Source: Collinsella aerofaciens (GTDB taxonomy: Bacteria; Actinomycetota; Coriobacteriia; Coriobacteriales; Coriobacteriaceae). From it: DNA of 38,038 bases. The notes beneath the pieces were generated by a model. That model was not told where the DNA came from, did not search any database, and worked only from the letters and a program-made list of their open reading frames with translations. Location: NCBI RefSeq assembly GCF_015555045.1, contig NZ_JADNJQ010000008.1, forward strand, positions 48,223-86,260, given 5' to 3'. A program made the translations under genes and the position numbers. Positions within the stretch are counted from its first letter, which is position 1; each line of letters opens with the position of its first letter. Of this stretch, positions 15,962 to 24,335 are shown one piece after another.

Positions 15962-16070
15962 TGCGTGCTTGAGTTAACAGAGCGCTTACCGTGGCAGTAC
16001 GCCGCGCATATGGGCGCAAGGCACACTAGTTCATGAGAATTAAGGTCTTTCTCTTGGAGGAAGTGGTCTT

Positions 16071-16277
16071 GTGAACGCTCGAGATATCGCCGTTGCCGCC
16101 GTCGCATTGGTGCTTGGCTGCCTTGGTCCTACGGCCGCGCTCGTTGCGGGCATGCAGGGGTCATGCGGGGCTGCTCCAATCGTGGTTGGCGTGCTGATCG
16201 CGGCGGCGCTGCTGGGAAGCGCCGGCGTGGTGCTTTGCCGCGATGACGAGGGCGAGGTTCCGGAATCGCAACGCTAA
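16071..16277 (+). CDS. Small two-helix membrane protein
   Basis: A 68-residue protein starting with GTG 16071, preceded by CTTGGAGG at about ten bases. Residues about 5-27 and 36-56 are hydrophobic and should form two membrane helices with a short loop (GMQGSCGAAP). The tail CRDDEGEVPESQR is charged and probably cytoplasmic. It is flanked by terminators on both sides and so is likely a separate transcription unit. I recognise no family. Confidence 0.62.
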   Translation: MNARDIAVAAVALVLGCLGPTAALVAGMQGSCGAAPIVVGVLIAAALLGSAGVVLCRDDEGEVPESQR

Positions 16278-16314
16278 CTGTTGTGAGGTTGGCCGCCGGT
16301 CATAGACGAAGATG

Positions 16315-16353
16315 AAAGCCGCCGCAGGGGAAAGGTTCCCTTGCGGCGGCTTT
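16315..16353. terminator. Bidirectional terminator
   Basis: AAAGCCGCCGCA and TGCGGCGGCTTT form a long stem with an inner GGGGAA/TTCCC pairing. It lies between the small membrane protein (plus) and the convergent PanE-like gene (minus). The A run on one side and T run on the other let it work in both directions. Confidence 0.85.
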
Positions 16354-16386
16354 GCTGCTAAGGCTGTTGAATGCGGAGTGTTGGTG

Positions 16387-17301
16387 CTACCAGCTTTTCT
16401 CGATATCGCGGATGCGCCGATAGAGCAACTCGTTTTGCGGCACTTGGATATCGTGTTTGGCTGCGAGGCGGCAAATGGTGCCCGCGAACTCCTCGACTTC
16501 GGTTTTGCGCTTTGCGATGCGGTCTTGCGCCATCGAGGGCATACCGGCGGGGTCGATTCCCTCGATGAGGTGCACCATTTGCGTCAGGTCTGCCTCGGTC
16601 AGCTCAACGCCCTCGGCGTTGGCAACCGCAAGCGTCTCGCGCATGGCGGAGACAAAACAGCGGCGCTGCTCGGAGCCCGGCTCCGTGGCGCTTCCGTAGG
16701 TCCCGCCGTAGGCCATGCAGGTCTGGTTGATGCCGTCGTTGAGCATGAGTTTGGCCCACATGCGGTGCGCAATGTCGCTCTCGACGGTATGGGCGATGCC
16801 GCAGCGCGTATAGAGCTCGTCGATGGCGGTGATGGTTGCGGGGTTCGTGCCGGCCGCCGCGCCAAAGCGGATTTCGCCCGCATTGGTAAAGGTGAGCGCG
16901 CCATTGAGAAACACGGCGTCCATGCCCTGGCAGATACCAAGAACGGTATGCTCCCAGCCAAAGCGTTCGGCAATCTTTTGCTCGCTCGTAATACCGTTGC
17001 ACAGCGAGGCGATGAGCGTGTTGGGTCCCACGACGCGCTCCATAGTCTTGAGTGCTTGGTCGAGACCGGTGGTCTTGACCGTCAGGATGACCAGATCGGC
17101 GGGCGCTGCCTCGCTGGCGCGGACGGACGTGAGACCGCAAGGCTTTCCGTTGACAGTGAGCGCATCGCCCGCGTGACGCTCAAAACGGGCGTCATCCATA
17201 ACGTATTCGACGGCGTCATTGCCGAGGACCTTGGCAATCATGCTGCCGTAGAACAGGCCGACGCCGCCCTTGCCGATAAAGGCGACCTTGTTGATCTGCA
17301 T
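16387..17301 (-). CDS. Ketopantoate reductase family protein (ApbA/PanE-like)
   Basis: NADPH-dependent reductase related to PanE, which makes pantoate for coenzyme A. The 304-residue protein has the glycine-rich nucleotide site VAFIGKGGVGLFYGSMIA at residues about 6-23, ADLVILTVKTTGLDQAL, the conserved NGITSEQ and a lysine in the second half within HRMWAKLMLNDGINQ, the expected PanE active-site lysine. I use ATG 17301, nine bases after GGGGAG; ATG 17310 is too close to that site. Other pantothenate genes are not in the window, so a related 2-hydroxyacid reductase is possible. The gene has an attenuator-like leader. Confidence 0.87.
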   Translation of the reverse strand: MQINKVAFIGKGGVGLFYGSMIAKVLGNDAVEYVMDDARFERHAGDALTVNGKPCGLTSVRASEAAPADLVILTVKTTGLDQALKTMERVVGPNTLIASLCNGITSEQKIAERFGWEHTVLGICQGMDAVFLNGALTFTNAGEIRFGAAAGTNPATITAIDELYTRCGIAHTVESDIAHRMWAKLMLNDGINQTCMAYGGTYGSATEPGSEQRRCFVSAMRETLAVANAEGVELTEADLTQMVHLIEGIDPAGMPSMAQDRIAKRKTEVEEFAGTICRLAAKHDIQVPQNELLYRRIRDIEKSW

Positions 17302-17323
17302 GTGAATCATCTCCCCATGTAAA

Positions 17324-17346
17324 AGGCGCCCGCGTAAGGGGCGCCT
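17324..17346 (-). terminator. Attenuator-like hairpin before the PanE-like gene
   Basis: On the minus strand AGGCGCCC and GGGCGCCT form a perfect 8-bp stem with a 7-base loop followed by TTTTAC. It ends about 14 bases before the PanE-like ribosome binding site and follows a possible leader peptide, so it sits where a transcription attenuator would. Confidence 0.6.
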
Positions 17347-17394
17347 GATGGATTGTATGCTGCCAGGGTGATTGGTGGGTGCGCGGGGCGGCTG

Positions 17395-17463
17395 TTATAA
17401 AAAAGAAACGTTTGCCTGGACGCTACGCTGCAGGGCAGACCGCAAAGACATGCGCGTGGTCAT
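17395..17463 (-). CDS. 22-residue leader ORF upstream of the PanE-like gene
   Basis: On the minus strand an ATG at 17463 has AAAGGAG seven bases upstream and reads 22 codons to a TAA at 17395. The peptide begins MTTRMSLRSALQ and is rich in Ser, Arg, Leu and Val without a run of one residue. A GCCCG/CGGGC hairpin (17464-17484) would enclose its ribosome binding site. It is followed after about 50 bases by the hairpin at 17324-17346 and then the PanE-like gene. A leader-peptide role is plausible but unproven. Confidence 0.4.
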   Translation of the reverse strand: MTTRMSLRSALQRSVQANVSFL

Positions 17464-17489
17464 GCCCGGCTCCTTTCATCGGGCTTTTT
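17464..17489 (+). terminator. Short hairpin with T run in the gap before the aldo/keto reductase
   Basis: GCCCG and CGGGC enclose an 11-base loop and are followed by TTTTT on the plus strand. No plus-strand gene lies directly upstream, so a terminator role is doubtful. On the minus strand the same hairpin covers the ribosome binding site of the 22-residue leader ORF. Confidence 0.4.
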
Positions 17490-17626
17490 GCTGATGTTAA
17501 AGCGGTGCCGTGACAGCTCGATTTCTGCTGCGTTACGATACGTTCTCGATTGCGATTCCACGATGTTTCGGCTGCGTGACCATTGTGTTTCGCCTTGCCG
17601 GGGCGCTAATGGCGAAGGGAGGGGCC

Positions 17627-18814
17627 GTGCAATATCGCGTTGACCCCAAAAGCGGCAACCGTATCTCGGTGCTGGGACTGGGCTGCATGAGGTTTCCCGG
17701 TGCGCCGGGACACCCCGATGCGAAGACGGCCGATGCCATCATTTCCCGTGCGGTGGAGCAAGGAATAGCCTATCTGGACACGGCCTATCTCTACTCCGGT
17801 AACGAAGCTTGTGTGGGAGCTTCGCTTGAGCGCCTGGGGCTGCGCGACCAGATTTTGCTTGCGACCAAGTTGCCGCACGCTTCGTGCAAATGTGCGGAGG
17901 ATTTCGATCGGTTCTTCGACGAGCAGCTGCGCCGTTTGCGGACTGACCATATCGACTATTACCTTATGCACAACATCACCTCGCCCGCGCAGTGGGAGCG
18001 CGTGGTGGCGTTGGGTATCGAGGACTGGATTGCGCACCAAAAGGCGGCGGGGCGTATTCGCCAGATAGGTTTTTCGTACCACGGTAGTGCGGCGGACTTC
18101 CTCACGATGCTTGACGCGTATGACTGGGACTTTTGCCAGATCCAGTACAACTACGCTGGAGAGCGCTACCAAGCGGGAACGGCGGGACTCATGGCAGCCG
18201 CCGAGCGCGGGCTCGCGGTGTTTGTGATGGAGCCGCTTTTGGGTGGACGCCTGGCGGGCAAGCTACCTCCGCGGGCCCGCGCCGTGTTCGATGACGTACG
18301 CGATCCGTACCTGAAGACGCCGGCTGCTTGGGGCCTTTCGTGGGTGTGGAATCATCCTCAGGTCACGATGCTGCTATCGGGTATGACCGATACCGCGCAG
18401 GTGGACGAGAACGCGGCATTGGCGGATCGCGCACTGCCGGATTCGATGACAGCTACTCAGCTCGATACCATCGCACGTGTGCTGGGAGAGTTTGAGAAAT
18501 CGAATCGCGTGCCCTGTACGGGGTGCGGCTACTGCATGCCGTGCCCCAAGGGTATCAATATTCCCGGCTGCTTTGGCGCCTACAACGCGAGCTACGCGCA
18601 TAGTTGGTTTACGGGGCTGTCTCAATACTTTACGGCGAGCGCGGTGCGTACAAGCGAGCCCAAGTTGGTGAGCAATTGCATCAAATGCGGCAAATGCGCG
18701 CGGCACTGTCCGCAGCACATCGATATTCCCGAGCGTCTCGACGATGTGCGCCGACGTTTCCAGCCTGGCCCCGTAACGGCTGCGCTTAAAGCCTTTTGCA
18801 AAACGCGCTCCTGA
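17627..18814 (+). CDS. Aldo/keto reductase with two C-terminal 4Fe-4S motifs
   Basis: A 395-residue aldo/keto reductase fused to a ferredoxin-like tail, a form common in anaerobes. The barrel domain shows ISVLGLGCMRFPG at the start, DTAYLYSGNE with the catalytic tyrosine, a lysine in LLATKLPH and HNI near the expected histidine. Two cysteine clusters follow: CTGCGYCMPCPKGI and CIKCGKCARHCPQHI. Redox partner and substrate are unknown. The start is GTG 17627, preceded by AAGGGAGGGG. ATG 17609 would add six residues, and the longest reading from 17510 has no family-like sequence. The stop lies inside the edge of a palindromic repeat. Confidence 0.93.
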   Translation: MQYRVDPKSGNRISVLGLGCMRFPGAPGHPDAKTADAIISRAVEQGIAYLDTAYLYSGNEACVGASLERLGLRDQILLATKLPHASCKCAEDFDRFFDEQLRRLRTDHIDYYLMHNITSPAQWERVVALGIEDWIAHQKAAGRIRQIGFSYHGSAADFLTMLDAYDWDFCQIQYNYAGERYQAGTAGLMAAAERGLAVFVMEPLLGGRLAGKLPPRARAVFDDVRDPYLKTPAAWGLSWVWNHPQVTMLLSGMTDTAQVDENAALADRALPDSMTATQLDTIARVLGEFEKSNRVPCTGCGYCMPCPKGINIPGCFGAYNASYAHSWFTGLSQYFTASAVRTSEPKLVSNCIKCGKCARHCPQHIDIPERLDDVRRRFQPGPVTAALKAFCKTRS

Positions 18815-18901
18815 TGCCCCTTTTATAACTTGCGGTGGAATAGTTCCTGTTTGCGGCAGAATAGGGGCAAAACAGGAACTATTCCACCGCAACTGAAGGG
18901 G
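18811..18901. repeat. Palindromic element, copy 1
   Basis: Arms 18830-18852 and 18870-18892 are perfect 23-bp complements around a 17-base loop. An outer TGCCCCTTTTAT on the left and AAGGGGG on the right add a further partial match. Nearly the same sequence recurs at 19997-20089. It occupies the whole gap between the aldo/keto reductase stop and the next start. The right edge AAGGGGG looks like the ribosome binding site of the downstream gene. Confidence 0.9.
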
Positions 18902-18907
18902 GCTGTC

Positions 18908-19927
18908 GTGGGCCATCGGGATTCATGTGATGATTTGCGTGAGGTTCGTTGGGGCGTTTTGGGCGCTGGGAACATTTCGCATCGATTTGCATCGTCGCTC
19001 AAGGAGGTGGACGGGGCACGGCTTGTGGCTGCCGCCGGTCGCACTCCTTCGCATGTTGAGGAGTTTTGCAGGGCGTTTTCGATTGATGCCGCGCACAGTT
19101 ATGCCACAGCTGACGATAACGGCGATGCGGCTTATGATGCGTTGATTGCCGACCCCGATGTCGACGTAATCTACTTGGCTCTTCCACATGGCATGCATGC
19201 GCATTGGGTCTGTCGGGCACTGCGCGCGGGAAAGGCCGTGCTGTGCGAAAAGCCGGCCGTTTTGAATGAAGAAGAGGCCTATGTGATCGCCTCGGTTTCC
19301 CGTGAGTGCGGCGTGCCATTTATGGAGGCGATGAAAAATCGGTTTTGTCCGATGCATACTCGCGTGAAGGGCTTGCTTGCGTCGGACGAGCTCGGCCGTA
19401 TCGTTTCGATCGAAAGCGTGCAAAAACTTGATTATGGTGAGCCCCCTTCGAGTTATCTGCTCGATCCGTTGCAGGGTGGTTGTCTATATGACATGTGCTG
19501 CTATGCGGTCGGGTGGTTTGAGGATTTGCTTGCGGGTGCGTGCGATGTTTCGTCTCGTGAAGTTCGCTGGCGTGACGTATCGGGCGGCCGCGTCGATTGG
19601 GCCGACGAGATCCATATGAGTGTCGGCGGTATACCCATTCATATGGTGTGCGACGGCAAAGCAGCATATGAAAGCCGCTTAACGATTGCCTGCGAGCGGG
19701 GCTCGTTGGAAATCGACCGTCTCCATCGCCCCGAGCTCGCCCATGTGAAGTATTCCGACGGGCGAACGCTCGAAATAAATGCCCCGTTTGAGGTCGATGA
19801 TTTCTACGGCGAAATCCAGCATGCGACCCAGCTCATCCGGGCGGGGAAACTCGAGAGTCCCGTCATGCCCTTTGCCGCCACACAGCGCTGCGCGCGCATT
19901 ATCGATGCAATCCGTCTAGCCCTCTAG
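18908..19927 (+). CDS. Gfo/Idh/MocA-family oxidoreductase (second copy)
   Basis: A 339-residue NAD(P)-dependent dehydrogenase. The Rossmann motif VRWGVLGAGNISHRFASS is near the N-terminus, followed by VIYLALPHGMHAHWV and the family EKP motif in AVLCEKPAVLNEEEA; EAMKNRFCP follows. The substrate is unknown. I place the start at GTG 18908 with AAGGGGG six to seven bases upstream. An in-frame TTG at 18830 would translate the palindromic element and give a non-family N-terminus. The gene is bracketed by two copies of this element. Confidence 0.92.
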   Translation: MGHRDSCDDLREVRWGVLGAGNISHRFASSLKEVDGARLVAAAGRTPSHVEEFCRAFSIDAAHSYATADDNGDAAYDALIADPDVDVIYLALPHGMHAHWVCRALRAGKAVLCEKPAVLNEEEAYVIASVSRECGVPFMEAMKNRFCPMHTRVKGLLASDELGRIVSIESVQKLDYGEPPSSYLLDPLQGGCLYDMCCYAVGWFEDLLAGACDVSSREVRWRDVSGGRVDWADEIHMSVGGIPIHMVCDGKAAYESRLTIACERGSLEIDRLHRPELAHVKYSDGRTLEINAPFEVDDFYGEIQHATQLIRAGKLESPVMPFAATQRCARIIDAIRLAL

Positions 19928-19996
19928 GCTTGGCGCTGACGCGTAGGGGATCATGACGCTGGCGCCCGTAGCCGTAGTGCTTGGTGGCCCGCGCCT

Positions 19997-20089
19997 CTGA
20001 TGCCCCTTTTATAAGTTGCGGTGGAATAGTTCCTGTTTGCGGCAGAATAGGGGCCAAACAGGAACTATTCCACCGCAACTGATGAGGGG
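19997..20089. repeat. Palindromic element, copy 2
   Basis: Arms 20014-20038 and 20056-20080 are perfect 25-bp complements around a 17-base loop that differs from copy 1 in one base. The left flank CTGATGCCCCTTTTATAA is shared with copy 1. The right edge GAGGGGGAG is the likely ribosome binding site of endonuclease IV. The arm base at 20015 is G where copy 1 has C at 18829, so copy 2 keeps two more pairs. Confidence 0.9.
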
Positions 20090-20098
20090 GAGCTGGAG

Positions 20099-20965
20099 AT
20101 GCTGACGATTGGGTGCCATCTTTCGACGACGAAGGGCTATCGGGCGATGGGGGAGACGGCGCTGTCCATTGGCGCCAATACCTTTGCATTCTTTACGCGC
20201 AACCCGCGCGGCGGCAAGGCGAAAGACCTTGACATGGATGATGTGGCGGCCCTGCGCGAGCTTATGGAACAAAACGATTTTGGCCCACTCGTGGCGCATG
20301 CCCCCTATACCTACAACCCCTGTTCTGCCAAAGAGCGGGCGCGCGAGTTTGCCCTGGAGGCAATGGCCGAGGACTTGCAGCGTCTGGAAGCACTGCCCGG
20401 CAACTATTACAACTTCCACCCCGGCGCGCATGTGGGGCAGGGGACTGATGCCGGCATTCAGATGATCGTCGACACCTTGTGCCAGGTGATGTTTGAGGGG
20501 CAGCAGACGACGGTGCTGCTCGAGACCATGGCAGGAAAGGGTACCGAGGTGGGCCGTAGCTTTGAAGAGCTGGCGCGCATTATCGGGGGTGTTGCTGCCA
20601 GACGTCCAGAGCTGTCGGCCAAGCTGGGCGTGTGTCTGGATACCTGCCATGTGAGTGATGCCGGCTACGACATCATCCATGATCTGGACGGCGTACTCGA
20701 CGAGTTCGATCGCGTGGTGGGTATCGAGCGCCTGCGCGCCGTGCATATCAATGACTCCAAGAACCCCTGCGGTGCCCATAAGGATCGCCACGAGTGCATC
20801 GGCAAGGGCTACCTGGGTAGTGAAGAGTTTGGCGGCGGTATGCAGGTTATGCAGAATATTGTATCGAATGGCCGCTTGCGCGCATTGCCATTCATTTTGG
20901 AGACACCGAACGAACTTGCAGGTTATGCGGCTGATATTAAACTGTTAAGGTCATTGCAGCAGTAA
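20099..20965 (+). CDS. nfo: Endonuclease IV (AP endonuclease)
   Basis: Zinc-dependent enzyme of base-excision repair that cuts 5' of abasic sites. The 288-residue length is typical. Motifs are [14 protein letters not shown] at the N-terminus, [32 protein letters not shown], a glutamate in [42 protein letters not shown] and LETPNE, which together supply the three-zinc ligands. ATG 20099 follows the GGGGG edge of the palindromic element. The preceding gene is about 170 bases upstream, so it may have its own promoter or be read through. Confidence 0.96.
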   Translation: MLTIGCHLSTTKGYRAMGETALSIGANTFAFFTRNPRGGKAKDLDMDDVAALRELMEQNDFGPLVAHAPYTYNPCSAKERAREFALEAMAEDLQRLEALPGNYYNFHPGAHVGQGTDAGIQMIVDTLCQVMFEGQQTTVLLETMAGKGTEVGRSFEELARIIGGVAARRPELSAKLGVCLDTCHVSDAGYDIIHDLDGVLDEFDRVVGIERLRAVHINDSKNPCGAHKDRHECIGKGYLGSEEFGGGMQVMQNIVSNGRLRALPFILETPNELAGYAADIKLLRSLQQ

Positions 20966-21026
20966 TGACTGTCACAAAGTAGAGTGTCCCATTCACGTTA
21001 TGGGTTTGTTTCAATCAGTTTTCTCA

Positions 21027-21055
21027 TTGCAGATTCGTAATTCCGGGTGCATAAT
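21027..21055 (+). promoter_or_regulatory. Promoter of the amino acid ABC transporter operon
   Basis: TTGCAG and CATAAT are separated by exactly 17 bases, about 58 bases before the lipoprotein start. This is the only good match in the gap after nfo. Confidence 0.68.
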
Positions 21056-21112
21056 AGCCAACAGTTTTTGCAGACCTCTGAATCAAACGAGGTCACCGGA
21101 AGGAGACTGATT

Positions 21113-21973
21113 ATGAAGCTGAAGAAGCTTGGCGCATTTGCCGCCACGGGTGCTATGGCGCTCGCCCTTGCTCTGACGGGCTGCGGTTCGTCCAACGCCA
21201 CCTCTGGTTCTGATGCCGGTTCCAGCAGCTCTGACGACGCTAAGGTCGAGAAGGTCGACGGCTCCAAGGAGTACGCGCTCGTCAAGGACGGTACGCTGAC
21301 CGTCGGCACCTCTGCCGAGTACGCTCCGTTTGAGTACAAGGATGACAACGGCGATTATCAGGGCTTTGACCTTGAGCTCATCAAGGCTATCGGCGACAAG
21401 CTGGGTCTGGATGTCGAGTACGTCAACAATGACTTCGACACGCTCGTCCCCGGTGTCGCTTCGGGCGCTAAGTACGACGTCGCCATCGCGGCTATCACCG
21501 ACACGCCCGAGCGTGAGAAGGAAGTTACTTTCTCCGATTCCTACTACATGGACGATCAGGCTATCGTGACCAAGGTCGATAACACCGACATCACGGCCGA
21601 CAACTACAGCGAGAAGCTCAACAACGCCGACGCTACCATCATCGTCCAGTCCGGTTCGACCGCCGAGGCCTTTGCCCAGGAGAACTTCCCCAAGGCCAAG
21701 ATCGTCCCCTACAAGGACGCCACCGAGTGCTTCAGCGCCCTGCAGTCCGATAAGGGCGACGCCGTAGTCACCAACCGCTCCGTTGCCAGCCAGCTGACCG
21801 CCGAGCAGTTCAACACCTGCCAGACCATCAAGCAGATCAGCACCGGCGAGGAGTACGCCATCGCCATCAACCAGGGCAACACCAAGCTCAAGGACGACAT
21901 CAACCAGGCCATCAAGGACCTGACCGACGACGGTACCGTCGACGCCCTCATGGCTAAGTACAACATCAAGTAA
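21113..21973 (+). CDS. Polar amino acid ABC transporter substrate-binding lipoprotein
   Basis: Extracytoplasmic binding protein of the polar amino acid (His/Gln/Arg) uptake type. The 286-residue precursor has a signal peptide with a LALTGC lipobox; Cys24 should be lipidated. LTVGTSAEYAPFEYKDDNGDYQGFDLELIKAIGDKL is the family N-domain signature, and DVAIAAITDTPEREKEVTFSDSYY follows. ATG 21113 has GGAAGGAG upstream; reading from 21047 would precede the signal peptide wrongly. A partial terminator after the gene probably makes it more abundant than the permease and ATPase. The exact amino acid is not predictable. Confidence 0.94.
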   Translation: MKLKKLGAFAATGAMALALALTGCGSSNATSGSDAGSSSSDDAKVEKVDGSKEYALVKDGTLTVGTSAEYAPFEYKDDNGDYQGFDLELIKAIGDKLGLDVEYVNNDFDTLVPGVASGAKYDVAIAAITDTPEREKEVTFSDSYYMDDQAIVTKVDNTDITADNYSEKLNNADATIIVQSGSTAEAFAQENFPKAKIVPYKDATECFSALQSDKGDAVVTNRSVASQLTAEQFNTCQTIKQISTGEEYAIAINQGNTKLKDDINQAIKDLTDDGTVDALMAKYNIK

Positions 21974-21994
21974 AATAGCTACTTGATTGTGCGC

Positions 21995-22026
21995 AGGCCC
22001 TTTCCGTTTTGGCGGAGAGGGCCTTT
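21995..22026 (+). terminator. Terminator or attenuator between binding protein and permease
   Basis: AGGCCCTTTCCG and CGGAGAGGGCCT form a 12-bp stem with one G-U pair and are followed by TTTGCG. The T run is short, so partial read-through into the permease gene is likely. Confidence 0.7.
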
Positions 22027-22091
22027 GCGCTTCTCTTGACGGAGAGCATTTCCGTCTCGTTTTGCCGGCAACTTCTACGATAGGAGCCACC

Positions 22092-23453
22092 TTGTCTCGA
22101 CTGAACAAAGGGGCCGCGGAGCAGCGTTTTCCACTGCCCTCGATGCTCCAAAAGCTGGCCTGTGCCCTGGCTGTGGCGCTCGCCCTGGTATGCGCGGGGG
22201 CCTGCGTGCCCACGACCGCCCAGGCGCTTGAGACCGCAAAGATTACCGCCCGACCCAATACCGGTTCGGGTAGCGATGTGGTCGGCGGCACCGAGACGCG
22301 CATCACTTGGGAAGTTCAGGCCGATGCCGACGAGGAGCTGAGCGGTCTTTCGCTGACGTTTGTCGACGGCACGACGTTTGGTACCGATGACACGCGATTG
22401 ACGATGCTCTCGGGCGAGGACCTCATGGATCGTACGCCCATGAAGCCCACGTGCAAGGCTGACGGCCAGACGCTCAAGATTGACTTTGGCGAGACGGCGC
22501 CTGCCGGCGGCTATTTCCGCGTCGAGGTTTACGGTGTGACGTTTCCCGTCGAGGGCGGCGATGAGGCCTTTAGCGGCACCTATACGCTCGCCGACGGTTC
22601 GACCAAGAAGATCTCCAAGATTCCGTCGGTGGAGATCAAGGGCGTGACGGCCTTCGATAACTTCCTGGCCGACCTTAAGGAGCAGCCGTGGGTCGAGGCG
22701 TGGAACTCCAATATGTTCCTGCGCCTGTTCCTGAACCCGGTCATTTTGGTCCAGAGCCTGCCGATCGTCTTCAAGGGCTTCCTTATGTCGCTTTCGATCG
22801 TGCTCGTGGCGTTTCCGCTGGCAATTCCCTTTGGCTTTGCCCTGTCGCTTATGCGCATCTCCAAGTCGCGCATCCTGCGCTGCCTCGCCGGCATCTACGT
22901 GAATATCATTCGCGGTACGCCGGCGTTCCTGCAGATCTATATCGCGTTCTTCGGTCTGCCGTTGGCCGGCGTCAAGGTGGACGACTATGTTTTGGGCGTT
23001 ATCGTCATGGCCATGAACTCGTCTGCGTACCTGTGCGAGATCTTCCGTGCCGGTATTCAATCGATCCCCAAGGGCCAAAACGAGGCTGCTCGCTCTCTGG
23101 GCATGAATGCCTTCCAGACGCTGCTCTACGTTATGATTCCGCAGACGTTCCGCAATGTTTTGCCTACGCTGACCAGCGAGTTTATCTTGCTTTACAAGGA
23201 TACGTCGCTGCTTGCCGCCGTGGGTGTGGTCGAAATCGTCATGAACGCCCGTACCATCGTGGCCACGACGGGCTCCATTACACCGTACGTGGTTGCCGCC
23301 CTGTTCTATCTGGTCATCACCCTGCCGCTCGCTCGCTTGGTGAGCGGTCTTGAGGCGAGGCTTTTGGGTACGACCGAGACCAAGAAGAAGCGTCCCGCCA
23401 AGAGCGCCGGACAGGTTGTCGCGACGCCTGCCGATCACATCGCCGGTCTGTAA
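22092..23453 (+). CDS. Amino acid ABC transporter permease with exported N-terminal domain
   Basis: Membrane component of a polar amino acid importer. Unusually, the 453-residue protein begins with a signal-like segment (ALAVALALVCAGACV), then about 170 residues of hydrophilic, strand-rich sequence that should lie outside the cell, and only then the permease from about residue 210. That part has around five hydrophobic helices and the EAA loop around GQNEAARSLGMNAFQTL. Normal HisM/GlnP permeases are about 220 residues. The start is TTG 22092, five bases after TAGGAG; ATG 22143 is an alternative. The N-terminal domain is not an amino-acid-binding fold I recognise. Confidence 0.88.
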   Translation: MSRLNKGAAEQRFPLPSMLQKLACALAVALALVCAGACVPTTAQALETAKITARPNTGSGSDVVGGTETRITWEVQADADEELSGLSLTFVDGTTFGTDDTRLTMLSGEDLMDRTPMKPTCKADGQTLKIDFGETAPAGGYFRVEVYGVTFPVEGGDEAFSGTYTLADGSTKKISKIPSVEIKGVTAFDNFLADLKEQPWVEAWNSNMFLRLFLNPVILVQSLPIVFKGFLMSLSIVLVAFPLAIPFGFALSLMRISKSRILRCLAGIYVNIIRGTPAFLQIYIAFFGLPLAGVKVDDYVLGVIVMAMNSSAYLCEIFRAGIQSIPKGQNEAARSLGMNAFQTLLYVMIPQTFRNVLPTLTSEFILLYKDTSLLAAVGVVEIVMNARTIVATTGSITPYVVAALFYLVITLPLARLVSGLEARLLGTTETKKKRPAKSAGQVVATPADHIAGL

Positions 23454-23465
23454 GGAGGTCCTATC

Positions 23466-24218
23466 ATGAGCGAAACCAATAACTCGAACGAGGTCGTCGT
23501 CAGCATTAAGAACCTCCAGAAGGCCTTTGGCGATAACGTGGTCCTGCGCGATATCGATCTGGATGTGCATAAGGGCGAGGTCGTCGTAGTTCTGGGTCCT
23601 TCGGGCTCGGGCAAGTCGACGATGCTTCGCTGCATCAATCGTCTGGAGCATCCTACGAGTGGTTCGATTGTCGTCGAGGGCGTGGATGTGTGCGCCAAGG
23701 GCGTTGACCTCAATAAGGTGCGTACGCACTTGGGCATGGTGTTTCAGCAGTTCAACCTGTTCCCGCACCTGTCGGTCAAAAAGAACGTCATGCTTGCGCA
23801 GCAAAAGGTGCTCAAGCGCAGCAAGGAAGAGGCCGAGAAGATCGCCGTCGAGGAGCTGACCAAGGTCGGTCTTGCCGAGCGTATCGACTTTATGCCGAGC
23901 CAGCTCTCGGGCGGCCAGCAGCAGCGCGTTGCCATCGCCCGCGCCCTGTCGATGAACCCTCACGTTATGCTCTTTGACGAGGCCACGTCGGCGCTCGATC
24001 CCGAGCTGGTTCGCGACGTTCTGGGTGTCATGCGCGACCTGGCACGCGATGGCATGACCATGATCGTCGTGACGCACGAGATGGGCTTTGCCCGCGACGT
24101 CGCCGACCGCGTCGTCTTTATGGACGGCGGCGTCATTGTGGAAGAGGGTACGCCGAGCGAGGTCTTCGACCACCCCAAGAGCGAGCGCACCAAGGCGTTC
24201 TTGGGCAATATCTCGTAG
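23466..24218 (+). CDS. Amino acid ABC transporter ATP-binding protein
   Basis: Cytoplasmic ATPase that powers the importer encoded by the two upstream genes. The 250-residue protein has Walker [10 protein letters not shown], a Q-loop in [12 protein letters not shown], the signature [15 protein letters not shown], Walker [15 protein letters not shown] and the switch histidine in VVTHEMGFA. This is the GlnQ/HisP type. AAGGAGG precedes ATG 23466 by about eight bases and the gene begins 12 bases after the permease stop. A strong bidirectional terminator follows. Confidence 0.97.
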   Translation: MSETNNSNEVVVSIKNLQKAFGDNVVLRDIDLDVHKGEVVVVLGPSGSGKSTMLRCINRLEHPTSGSIVVEGVDVCAKGVDLNKVRTHLGMVFQQFNLFPHLSVKKNVMLAQQKVLKRSKEEAEKIAVEELTKVGLAERIDFMPSQLSGGQQQRVAIARALSMNPHVMLFDEATSALDPELVRDVLGVMRDLARDGMTMIVVTHEMGFARDVADRVVFMDGGVIVEEGTPSEVFDHPKSERTKAFLGNIS

Positions 24219-24241
24219 CCGGTTGATGTAACTGCCGTTAT

Positions 24242-24283
24242 AAAAGAGCGGGGGCTGGACTTGAATCCAGCCCCCGCTCTTTT
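24242..24283. terminator. Bidirectional terminator
   Basis: AAAAGAGCGGGGGCTGGA pairs perfectly with its complement ending in TTTT around a six-base loop. It separates the ABC operon (plus) from the flavodoxin gene (minus) and can serve both. Confidence 0.95.
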
Positions 24284-24335
24284 GTAGGGATAAGGATACG
24301 CTTTGATGCAGACTCTTTTGGAGGTCCTGGGTTCG

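Noticed and set aside
18830-18907. N-terminal extension of the second oxidoreductase from TTG 18830
   Set aside because: The extension is a translation of the palindromic repeat, is unlike the family, and GTG 18908 has a good ribosome binding site.
21966-24173. A 735-codon minus-strand open frame opposite the ABC transporter genes
   Set aside because: Shadow of the permease and ATPase genes, whose Walker and signature motifs are intact on the plus strand.
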